Origin: Gordonia sihwensis NBRC 108236
Lineage (GTDB): Bacteria > Actinomycetota > Actinomycetes > Mycobacteriales > Mycobacteriaceae
Length of the DNA stretch: 64,000 bases
Direction of reading: 5' to 3'
NCBI RefSeq assembly: GCF_000333035.1
Contig: NZ_BANU01000020.1
Coordinates: forward strand, 50,202 to 114,201
Part shown: positions 1 through 7,028 of the stretch, one piece after another
Layout of the letters: the number at the start of each line of letters is the position of its first letter
How positions within the stretch are numbered: position 1 is the first letter of the stretch
Notes under the pieces: model-generated
Databases searched by the model: none
The model's input: only the letters and a program-made list of their open reading frames with translations
Told to the model about the DNA's origin: nothing
Program-made: the position numbers and the translations under genes

Positions 1-1199
1 TGCTGCGGCGCCACCGGCGGCGCCTCGCGGTACGGCGCACGCTCACCCACGAGTTCGTCGACGACATCCGACTTCGCCGTCACCTGCTGGCCGGGAACCT
101 TGATCGCGGCCTTCTGCAGCAGCTTGCGGAGATCGCCCCACTGCTCGGGCAGGCAGATGGTGACCACGTCGCCCGCCGAGCCCGCACGCGCGGTGCGGCC
201 CGAACGGTGCAGGTACGCCTTGTGCTCGGCCGGCGGATCCACGTGGACGACGAGTTCCACACCGTCGACGTGAACGCCGCGCGCCGCGACATCGGTCGCG
301 ACGAGGACCTTGGAGCCGTCCGGTGCGGCGAACGAGGCGAGGTTGCGGTCGCGCTGCGCCTGCGACAGGTTGCCGTGCAGATCGACGGCGGGCACGCCTT
401 CGGCGGTCAGCTTCTTGGCCAGCTTCTTGGCCTGGTGCTTGGTGCGGGTGAACAGGATGCGCCGTCCGGTACCGGAGGCGAGCTCGCGAACCAACTCGGT
501 CTTGTCGGCGGCCGAGCCGACGCGGAACACGTGATGGGTCATCTGCGCCACCGGCGAGGTCGCGTCCTCCAGCGAATGCGTCACCGGCGTGGAGAGGAAT
601 CGCTTCACCAGCTTGTCGACGCCGTTGTCGAGCGTCGCGGAGAACAGCATCCGCTGGCCGCCCGCGGGGGTGGCGGCCAGGATGCGGGTCACCACCGGAA
701 GGAAGCCGAGGTCGGCCATGTGATCGGCCTCGTCGAGCACCGTGATCTGGACGTCGTCGAGACTGACGATGCGCTGTCGCATCAGGTCCTCGAGACGTCC
801 GGGGCAGGCGACGACGATGTCGGCGCCCGCGCGCATCGCCGACTCCTGGCGGGTCTGCTTCACACCGCCGAACACGGTGGTGACGCGCAGGCCCACGGCC
901 GAGGCCAGCGGCTCCATCGCGGTGGCGATCTGTGTGGCGAGTTCGCGGGTCGGCGACAGCACCAGTCCGGTCGGGCGGCCGGGCTTGCGGCGCACGCCGG
1001 CTCCGGCCAGGCGGGTCACCAGCGGCACGGAGAAGGCGAGAGTCTTACCGGAGCCGGTCTTGCCGCGGCCGAGGACGTCGCGGCCGGCGAGAGTGTCGGG
1101 GAGCGTGCGCTCCTGGATGGGGAACGCCTCGGCCTTGCCTTCGGCGGCGAGCGCGTCGGCGATGGGGGCGGGCACACCGAGATCGGCGAATGTGGTCAT
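1..1199 (-). CDS. DEAD-box ATP-dependent RNA helicase (C-terminus cut by window edge)
   Basis: An ATP-dependent RNA helicase of the DEAD-box family, probably acting in ribosome assembly or RNA turnover in the cytoplasm. Visible motifs in order are a Q-motif-like N-terminus (AFPIQERTLPD), Walker A GKTGSGKT, SPTRELATQ, PGRLEDL, VLDEADHMADLGF, SAT in LFSATLD, VATDVAARGVHVD and the motif VI region HRSGRTARAG. Both RecA-like domains are therefore present. The reading frame stays open to base 1, so only the variable C-terminal tail is missing. The start is ATG at 1197-1199. It lies downstream of aroQ on the same strand, separated by a 259-bp structured gap. Which paralogue (RhlE- or CsdA-like) cannot be settled here. 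Confidence 0.93.
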   Translation of the reverse strand, partial: MTTFADLGVPAPIADALAAEGKAEAFPIQERTLPDTLAGRDVLGRGKTGSGKTLAFSVPLVTRLAGAGVRRKPGRPTGLVLSPTRELATQIATAMEPLASAVGLRVTTVFGGVKQTRQESAMRAGADIVVACPGRLEDLMRQRIVSLDDVQITVLDEADHMADLGFLPVVTRILAATPAGGQRMLFSATLDNGVDKLVKRFLSTPVTHSLEDATSPVAQMTHHVFRVGSAADKTELVRELASGTGRRILFTRTKHQAKKLAKKLTAEGVPAVDLHGNLSQAQRDRNLASFAAPDGSKVLVATDVAARGVHVDGVELVVHVDPPAEHKAYLHRSGRTARAGSAGDVVTICLPEQWGDLRKLLQKAAIKVPGQQVTAKSDVVDELVGERAPYREAPPVAPQ

Positions 1200-1266
1200 G
1201 GGGGTGGGAGCCTTTACATGCGGGCATCCGCGTACGGCACATAGGCGCCGCAGAGCGGATTCAGGT

Positions 1267-1299
1267 GGCGAACACGCGCCGCGGGCGCGTGTCGGTTCG
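1267..1299 (-). promoter_or_regulatory. Hairpin in helicase leader region
   Basis: An imperfect stem-loop pairs GGCGAAC and ACGCGC with GCGCGT and GTTCGCC across a small bulge. It sits 70-100 nt before the helicase start. The rest of the 1200-1458 gap holds a 14-base hairpin at 1365-1378 (arms GGCGCA/TGCGCC) and the aroQ terminator-like hairpin. No gene is seen in the gap. A structured leader is inferred; its function is unknown. Confidence 0.4.
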
Positions 1300-1386
1300 C
1301 CGTATGAAAGTTCGACGCACCCGCGTTGGATCCGGGGTCTGCGTGGAGGCGTTCTACGACGCACGGCGCATTTGCGCCGAATGAAC

Positions 1387-1408
1387 GAGCGTGCGCAGTA
1401 GCACGCTC
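1387..1408 (-). terminator. Hairpin after aroQ
   Basis: Perfect 8-bp stem (GAGCGTGC / GCACGCTC) with a 6-nt loop, about 50 nt downstream of the aroQ stop codon. No U-tract follows, so it is terminator-like and not a classical intrinsic terminator. Confidence 0.45.
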
Positions 1409-1458
1409 CGACTCTTCCATCCTACGGCATCGGAACCGATAAGCGGTGAACGAGCAGG

Positions 1459-1914
1459 TCAGAGCCCCATGAGAGCGGCGATTCGGCGCACCGCGAACTC
1501 GTATCCGGCGGTTCCGCAGCCCACGATCACCCCCGCGGCGATCGGCGAGATGTACGAGTGCTGGCGGAACGGTTCGCGGGCGTGCACGTTGCTGATGTGC
1601 ACTTCCACCACCGGCACCTCGGGCACCACGAGGGCGTCGGCCAGCGCGACTGAGGTGTGCGTCCATCCGCCGGGGTTGATGACGATGCCGCCGATCTCGC
1701 CGCGGGCGGCGTGGACGGCGTCGATCATCTCGCCCTCGTGGTTGGTCTGCAGCGCCCGGACCGTCAGGCCGAACTCGGCCGCGGTCCGGCGGGTCGACTC
1801 GACGACGTCTTCGAGGGTGTCCGCGCCGTAGACCTCTGGCTGACGCACCCCGAGCATGTTCAGGTTCGGGCCGTTGAGCAGCAGAATCGGCGGAGTCTCG
1901 GGGGCATCAGACAT
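1459..1914 (-). CDS. aroQ: Type II 3-dehydroquinate dehydratase
   Basis: Converts 3-dehydroquinate to 3-dehydroshikimate in the shikimate pathway. It is a small cytoplasmic enzyme that forms a dodecamer in this family. The 151-aa product carries family signatures along its length: LNGPNLNMLGVRQPEVYG with the active-site Asn and Tyr region, NHEGEMIDAVH, IVINPGGWTHTSVALADA and VEVHISNVHAREPFRQHSY with the catalytic His. The ATG at 1912-1914 is preferred over an upstream ATG because a TAGAGT -10 hexamer (1922-1927) lies exactly 7 nt before it, implying a leaderless mRNA. It lies just after the thioesterase gene on the same strand. No other shikimate gene is adjacent. Confidence 0.95.
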   Translation of the reverse strand: MSDAPETPPILLLNGPNLNMLGVRQPEVYGADTLEDVVESTRRTAAEFGLTVRALQTNHEGEMIDAVHAARGEIGGIVINPGGWTHTSVALADALVVPEVPVVEVHISNVHAREPFRQHSYISPIAAGVIVGCGTAGYEFAVRRIAALMGL

Positions 1915-1921
1915 GGTTGGG

Positions 1922-1927
1922 ACTCTA
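1922..1927 (-). promoter_or_regulatory. -10 box of leaderless aroQ
   Basis: TAGAGT on the minus strand, 7 nt before the aroQ ATG. It fits the TANNNT pattern repeated at many starts in this window and overlaps the stop codon of the thioesterase gene. Confidence 0.5.
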
Positions 1928-2413
1928 CTCGGCACCGCCGTGCGCCGCCGTGGGCGACGGCTCCACCAGACCGCGCAGCGTCTGCGCGACCGACTCCGGC
2001 AGCGGGCGGGACCGCTCCGTCGCGGTGTCGACGTTCACGTACACCAGCCGCACCTCGCTGACCGGCTCCCCGCCCCTGCTCATCGCGAACCGCAGGGAGA
2101 AACTCGACCGGCCCACTGACAGGCATGTCACGTCCACGTCGATCACGTCGTCGAACTTCGCGGGCCGGGAGAAGGTGATCTCGGCTTTCACCACGGATGG
2201 GTCGAGGCCGTCGTCCAGCAGTCCGGGATACGGGTGGCCGATCGCGCGGAACCACTCGGTCATCGCCACATCGGCGAGTTCCATGTACCGCGCATTGAAG
2301 AGAAATGTCTGCGTATCGGTCTCGTGATACCGAACCCGGTGCTGGTAGGCGATCAATCGTCGGTCCTTTCGCATCTCGGCGATGTGATGCTCTCCCGATA
2401 CTGCCTCACCCAC
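1925..2413 (-). CDS. Acyl-CoA thioesterase, 4HBT hotdog fold
   Basis: A single-domain hotdog thioesterase of the 4-hydroxybenzoyl-CoA/YbgC type, expected to hydrolyse acyl-CoA esters in the cytoplasm. The sequence RVRYHETDTQTFLFNARYME holds the family's catalytic Asp region followed by the long helix (LADVAMTEWFRAIG). The C-terminal half is the typical beta sheet (RSSFSLRFAMSRGGEPVSEV). Length 162 aa from the GTG at 2411-2413. A shorter start at ATG 2372-2374 gives 149 aa and is also plausible, as neither has a convincing ribosome site. It is divergent from ectD. The substrate cannot be predicted. Confidence 0.85.
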   Translation of the reverse strand: MGEAVSGEHHIAEMRKDRRLIAYQHRVRYHETDTQTFLFNARYMELADVAMTEWFRAIGHPYPGLLDDGLDPSVVKAEITFSRPAKFDDVIDVDVTCLSVGRSSFSLRFAMSRGGEPVSEVRLVYVNVDTATERSRPLPESVAQTLRGLVEPSPTAAHGGAE

Positions 2414-2481
2414 CGGCCGCCCGACTCTGGTAACGGTGGAGGAGGTCCATCACACGCGGGCCGGTCCGGCCCGCCGCTATT

Positions 2482-2490
2482 GGAGGGAGG
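2482..2490 (+). promoter_or_regulatory. Strong ribosome binding site of ectD
   Basis: GGAGGGAGG, 5 nt before TTG at 2496. It fixes an unusual TTG start for ectD and argues against the longer in-frame extension. Confidence 0.75.
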
Positions 2491-2495
2491 ATTCC

Positions 2496-3437
2496 TTGAC
2501 TACCGCGCGGAGCACCCACGAGGCCGTCGACGACCGCTACCCCTCGCGGCTCGACGCCAGTGCCACCCACGACATCAACACCATTCCCCGGCCCGATCCG
2601 ACGGTCTGGGGCGCCACCCCCGGCCCCTTCCCGGCGACGGCGCTCGCCGAGTACGAGCGCAAGGGGTTCCACATCGAAGACGGTCTGTTGACCCCGGCTC
2701 AGGTGCAGGAGTGCTGGTCGGAGTTCGACCGGATGACCGACGACGCCGACCTCGCCGACAGCGGACTGCTGATCCGTGAACGGGAGTCCGGGGCCATCCG
2801 GTCGATCTTCCGCGTCCACCGGGTCAGCCCGGTCTTCGAGGCCCTGGCCCGCACACCCCGGATCCTCGACCGCGCCCGCCAGATCCTGGGTTCGGAGGTC
2901 TACATCCACCAGTCGCGGATCAACGCGATGCCGGGCATGGCAGGCACGGGGTTCTACTGGCACTCCGACTTCGAGACCTGGCACGCCGAAGACGGCCTGC
3001 CGGCGCCGCGCACCGTGAGCCTGTCGATCGCGCTCACCGACAACTTCCCGTTCAACGGCGGCCTGATGCTCATGCCCGGCGCCCACCGGACGTTCGTGCC
3101 CTGCATCGGCGAGACGCCCGACGGCCATTTCCACGAGTCCCTGCAGGACCAGCGCGTCGGCGTCCCCTCGCCGAGCGCCATCACCGAGCTCGGATACGAA
3201 CACGGCATCGAGCAGTTCACCGGCGCCGCCGGCGCCGGCCTCTTCTTCGACTCGAACTCGATGCACGCCTCCGGTAACAACATCTCGCCCTACCCGCGGG
3301 CGAATGTGTTCCTCGTGTTCAACAGTGTCGAGAACGCGCCCCGCGAACCGTACGGGGGCACCGCACCGCGGCCGGACTATCTCGCCGAGCGCGACGTGAC
3401 TCCGCTGACCCCGCTGGCGGATTCACCGTTCGCGTGA
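2496..3437 (+). CDS. ectD: Ectoine 5-hydroxylase
   Basis: A non-haem Fe(II)/2-oxoglutarate dioxygenase that converts the compatible solute ectoine to 5-hydroxyectoine. The 313-aa protein has the diagnostic EctD signature FYWHSDFETWHAEDGLP (around residues 150-166), containing the first iron-binding His and Asp. The distal iron His lies in SNSMHASGN, and the oxoglutarate-binding Arg is probably in SPYPRANVF. The TTG start is chosen because of the strong ribosome site at 2482-2490. No ectA, ectB or ectC is nearby, so the substrate must come from genes elsewhere or from uptake. It sits directly before embC, where M. tuberculosis has aftA. Confidence 0.93.
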   Translation: MTTARSTHEAVDDRYPSRLDASATHDINTIPRPDPTVWGATPGPFPATALAEYERKGFHIEDGLLTPAQVQECWSEFDRMTDDADLADSGLLIRERESGAIRSIFRVHRVSPVFEALARTPRILDRARQILGSEVYIHQSRINAMPGMAGTGFYWHSDFETWHAEDGLPAPRTVSLSIALTDNFPFNGGLMLMPGAHRTFVPCIGETPDGHFHESLQDQRVGVPSPSAITELGYEHGIEQFTGAAGAGLFFDSNSMHASGNNISPYPRANVFLVFNSVENAPREPYGGTAPRPDYLAERDVTPLTPLADSPFA

Positions 3438-3444
3438 GGAACGG

Positions 3445-3469
3445 CCGCCGGCCCGGATCGGGCCGGCGG
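3445..3469 (+). terminator. Terminator-like hairpin after ectD
   Basis: Perfect 11-bp GC-rich stem (CCGCCGGCCCG / CGGGCCGGCGG) with a 3-nt loop, 8 nt after the ectD stop. There is no U-tract. It separates ectD from the emb genes. Confidence 0.6.
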
Positions 3470-3511
3470 TGCGCGCGGCGGCGGGGCGGCGGGCACCGCG
3501 AACCGCCGGGC

Positions 3512-3517
3512 TAGGAT
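3512..3517 (+). promoter_or_regulatory. -10 box of leaderless embC
   Basis: TAGGAT 8 nt before the GTG start at 3526 and no ribosome site in between. This implies transcription starts at or next to the start codon. Confidence 0.55.
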
Positions 3518-3525
3518 GACGACCT

Positions 3526-6500
3526 GTGCCAGCTTTCACCGTCCGACGCGCCCAGATAACCGCGATCGTCACCGGCGCACTGGGCGTCCTCCTGGCTCTG
3601 GCCACCCCGCTGCTCCCGGTGAAGCAGACTGTCGCGGAAGTGAGCTGGCCGCAGCACGGCGTCGTGGAATCGGTCTCGGCACCGCTGTTCTCCTACGCAC
3701 CGATCAACCTGAGCGTCGACATTCCGTGCTCCGCGGTCGGCTCCCTGCCCGCCGGAAAGACGGTGCTGTTCTCGACGACCTCGCCCTCTGCGCCGAAGGC
3801 CACCGACCGCGGACTGTTCGTGCGGGTCACCGGCTCGGAGAACCCCAGCGTGGAGGTCGTCACCCGGAACATCCCGATTCTGTCGGCACCGTTGTCGCAG
3901 GTGCGCTCCAGTGCATGCGAACAGATCCGGGTCCGCGCCACCTCCGACGAGGTCAGCGCGGCCTTCACCGGCCTGCGCACCGCATCCGGCGAGCCCCTCG
4001 AGGCCGCGACCGGATCCGGCAACATCCCCGGCGGCGACCAGCGTCCGCAGGTCACCGGGCTGTTCACCCAGCTCACCGGCCCGGCGTCGACGCTCGACGG
4101 TCTCGATGCCCACATGGTGATCGATTCCCGCTACAGCACGGCGCCGACGATCACCAAGTGGATCGCCATCGTCGTCGGAGTGCTCTGCACGCTCATCTCG
4201 CTGGCCGCGCTGGCCCGGCTCGACGCCACCGACCGCCGCGGGCACCGCCGGATCTTCCCGGCACGCTGGTGGCGGCTGAACCCTCGCGACTACACCGTCA
4301 TCGGGCTGCTGGCCGTCTGGCACATGATCGGGCCCAACACCTCCGACGACGGCTACCTCATGACGATGTCGAGGGTGGCCCAGAACAGCGACTACACCGC
4401 CAACTACTTCCGGTGGTTCGGCGCGCCCGAATCACCGTTCGGCTGGTACTACGAGGTCTTCGGTCTCCTCAGCCACGTGAGCGTCGCGAGCCCCTGGATG
4501 CGGCTGCCCGCCCTCGCCTGCGGGATCGTCAGCTGGCTCATCATCAGTCACGAGGTGATACCGCGGTTGGGACGCGCGGCACGCATCCGCCCCGCCGTGC
4601 CGTGGACCGCCGCCGCGGTCTTCCTGGTCGCCTGGTTCCCGTTCAACAACGGCCTGCGACCCGAGCCCATCATCTGCCTCGGCGCCCTGCTGACCTGGTG
4701 TTCGGTGGAACGCGCCATCGCCACCGGGAGGCTGCTCCCCGCCGCGGTGGCCTGCGCGGCCGGCGCGTTCAGCATCGCGGCCGGGCCCACCGGCGTGCTC
4801 GCGATCGCGGCCCTCGTCGCAGGTGCGCGCCCGATGTTCCTGGCCCTGCGCCGCCGCGCGATCGAGGTCGCCGCGCTCACCGGCCGCGGCCGGTTCCAGG
4901 CCTACGCCGCACTGCTCGCGCCGATCGCCGCCGCGGGCACCTTCGTGATCTTCGTGGTCTTCTCCAATCTCACGCTGCGCGCGTTCAGCGAGGCGTCGAA
5001 GATGAAGACCGCGCTCGGACCGTCGCTGAACTGGTACAACGAGATCGATCGCTACTCGTCGCTGTTCGCGTTCTCCGCCGACGGCGGCATCGCCCGGCGC
5101 TTCGCGGTTCTGGCGATGGTGCTCGGCATGACGGTCGCCGGAGCGGTCCTCATCCGCAAGTCACGCATTCCCGGAACCGCGCTCGGACCCGCGCGGCGCA
5201 TCGTCGGCATCACCTTCGGTTCGCTGCTGTTCCTCATGTTCACGCCTACCAAGTGGACGCATCACTTCGGCGTGTTCGCCGGACTGGCTGCCGCACTGGC
5301 CGCCCTCGCCACCATCGCCGCGAGCAGTCAAGCCACCCATTCGCGCCGCAATCGGACGATCTTCGGTGCGCTGGTCCTGTTCGTCGCCGCGCTCGCGATG
5401 ACTGCACCGAACTCGTACTACTACGCCTCGGCGTGGGGTATGCCGTGGGGCGTCTCGCAGGTCATGGTCGCCGGCGTCCCGCTCGGCGACATCCTGCTCT
5501 ACGCGGCTCTGGCGCTGCTCTGCCTGGCGTTGTGGTTCCACTTCCGCGAACCGTTCACCGGCACCGATCCGCACCCGGCTCCGCCCGCTCATCCGTCACG
5601 GCTGCGCCGCTCGGCCGGCGCCGCGACCCACATGATCGCCGCCGCCCCGCTCGGGATCGTCGCGGGCGTCCTGGTGGTCTTCCTCATCGCGACCGCCGCG
5701 ATGGCGGGAGTCCGTCAGAGCGACTCCTTCTCGGTGCCGCGATCGAATTTCGCCGCCCTCGCCGGCCGTCCGTGTGCGATGGCCGACAAAGTCCTGGTGG
5801 AGACCGATCCGAGTCGCTTCCAGCTCACACCGGTCGACGCCTCACTGGCCGACCCGCTCGCCGGATCGCCGACGCACTCCGATTCCGACAACGGTCCGAC
5901 CACCGGTTTCACGCCGGACGGCATCCCCGACGAGGTGGAGATGAAGGCCTCTTCGGGTTCGCTCGGAGTTCTGGCCCGGGACGCCGCCTACGACCCCGAT
6001 CTGCTCATCGCGAACAGCGGGGGCACCGGCGGCGGCACCACCGAGACCGCGGGCGTCAACGGCAGCCACGCCCAGCTCCCGTTCGAGCTCGACCCCGCCC
6101 GCACGCCGGTGATGGGCAGCTACGACGCCGACGAGCAGACGCCGTCGTCGCTGACCTCGGGCTGGTACCGGCTGCCCGCCGACTACAAGAGCCGCCCGCT
6201 GATCACCCTGTCTGCCGCGGGCGTGTTCCCGTCGCGGAATCTGCGGCTGGAGTACACCGACGCCCGCCTGACGCCGGGGATCAAGGACGATGCGATCGAG
6301 TCGACGGGCTCGATCGGCCTCATCGACCCCGGACCGCGGCCCTCGTGGCGGAACGTGCGGATCGACACCGCGTCGCTGCCCGACGATCTGACCGCGGTCC
6401 GCATCGTCGCCACCGACAACGACCTCGCGAAGGACCATTTCATCGTGGTCACTCCGCCGCGACTGCCGGAGATGACGACGCTGCAGCAGACCGTCGGCAG

Positions 6501-6846
6501 CTCCGACCCCACGCACGTCGACTGGACCTCGGGTCTGGTGGTGCCGTGCCAGCGCCCGTTCGACTTCCACGCGGGCGTCGCCGAGATCCCCAAGTGGCGG
6601 GTCCGTCCCGGCGCCGACCTGGCCGCGGTGAGCGCATGGCAGGGAGCCCTGGGCGGCGGACCGCTCGGCTGGCTGGAGGTGTCGCAGCGCGCCGACACCG
6701 TCGCGACCTACCTGAGCGACGACATCGGCCGCGACTGGGGAGCTCTCGAACGCTATACGCCGTACGACGCCGCGGTGCCCGCCCAGATCGACTACAGCGA
6801 GAAGGTACGGAGCGGACTGTGGAGTCCCGCGCCGATCCGCTACTGA
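3526..6846 (+). CDS. embC: Arabinosyltransferase EmbC
   Basis: A large multi-pass GT-C glycosyltransferase that transfers arabinofuranose from decaprenyl-phosphoryl arabinose to growing arabinan, mainly lipoarabinomannan in mycobacteria. Length 1106 aa. The first membrane segment is near residue 10. An extracytoplasmic jelly-roll region follows, then the catalytic loop SDDGYLMTM (D274-D275), about a dozen further membrane segments, and a soluble C-terminal carbohydrate-binding domain ending SGLWSPAPIRY. EmbC identity rests on closeness to M. tuberculosis EmbC in segments such as NIPILSAPLSQV, RIPGTALGPARRIVGITF and the C-terminal end. It is first of three emb genes, in the same order as mycobacteria, but aftA is not upstream. 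Confidence 0.92.
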   Translation: MPAFTVRRAQITAIVTGALGVLLALATPLLPVKQTVAEVSWPQHGVVESVSAPLFSYAPINLSVDIPCSAVGSLPAGKTVLFSTTSPSAPKATDRGLFVRVTGSENPSVEVVTRNIPILSAPLSQVRSSACEQIRVRATSDEVSAAFTGLRTASGEPLEAATGSGNIPGGDQRPQVTGLFTQLTGPASTLDGLDAHMVIDSRYSTAPTITKWIAIVVGVLCTLISLAALARLDATDRRGHRRIFPARWWRLNPRDYTVIGLLAVWHMIGPNTSDDGYLMTMSRVAQNSDYTANYFRWFGAPESPFGWYYEVFGLLSHVSVASPWMRLPALACGIVSWLIISHEVIPRLGRAARIRPAVPWTAAAVFLVAWFPFNNGLRPEPIICLGALLTWCSVERAIATGRLLPAAVACAAGAFSIAAGPTGVLAIAALVAGARPMFLALRRRAIEVAALTGRGRFQAYAALLAPIAAAGTFVIFVVFSNLTLRAFSEASKMKTALGPSLNWYNEIDRYSSLFAFSADGGIARRFAVLAMVLGMTVAGAVLIRKSRIPGTALGPARRIVGITFGSLLFLMFTPTKWTHHFGVFAGLAAALAALATIAASSQATHSRRNRTIFGALVLFVAALAMTAPNSYYYASAWGMPWGVSQVMVAGVPLGDILLYAALALLCLALWFHFREPFTGTDPHPAPPAHPSRLRRSAGAATHMIAAAPLGIVAGVLVVFLIATAAMAGVRQSDSFSVPRSNFAALAGRPCAMADKVLVETDPSRFQLTPVDASLADPLAGSPTHSDSDNGPTTGFTPDGIPDEVEMKASSGSLGVLARDAAYDPDLLIANSGGTGGGTTETAGVNGSHAQLPFELDPARTPVMGSYDADEQTPSSLTSGWYRLPADYKSRPLITLSAAGVFPSRNLRLEYTDARLTPGIKDDAIESTGSIGLIDPGPRPSWRNVRIDTASLPDDLTAVRIVATDNDLAKDHFIVVTPPRLPEMTTLQQTVGSSDPTHVDWTSGLVVPCQRPFDFHAGVAEIPKWRVRPGADLAAVSAWQGALGGGPLGWLEVSQRADTVATYLSDDIGRDWGALERYTPYDAAVPAQIDYSEKVRSGLWSPAPIRY

Positions 6847-6881
6847 CACCCGGAGCCGGATACGCGGGATCCTGACGAGAC

Positions 6882-6911
6882 CAGAGGCGCCGAGAACAGA
6901 GGCGCCGAGAA
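6882..6911 (+). repeat. Two tandem copies of a 15-bp repeat between embC and embA
   Basis: CAGAGGCGCCGAGAA occurs twice back to back (6882-6896 and 6897-6911) in the 182-bp gap between embC and embA. Apart from the -10 box at 7015 nothing else is recognised in this gap. Function unknown. Confidence 0.6.
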
Positions 6912-7014
6912 GAGAGGTGACGAGGAACAGGCCACCACCGCACGGGACAAAGGGCGGATAACGGGCGGATGTGACGCCCCGCGGCACGTTTGGGCCGTTC
7001 CGAGCCCGGTCGAC

Positions 7015-7020
7015 TAACGT
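7015..7020 (+). promoter_or_regulatory. -10 box of leaderless embA
   Basis: TAACGT 8 nt before the GTG at 7029, the same spacing as at embC. It suggests a second promoter, so that embA-embB can be expressed separately from embC. Confidence 0.5.
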
Positions 7021-7028
7021 CATAGGGC

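Noticed and set aside
6847..7028. Riboswitch or small gene in the embC-embA gap
   Set aside because: Only a 15-bp tandem repeat and the -10 box are visible. No conserved aptamer pattern or short frame with a ribosome site was found.
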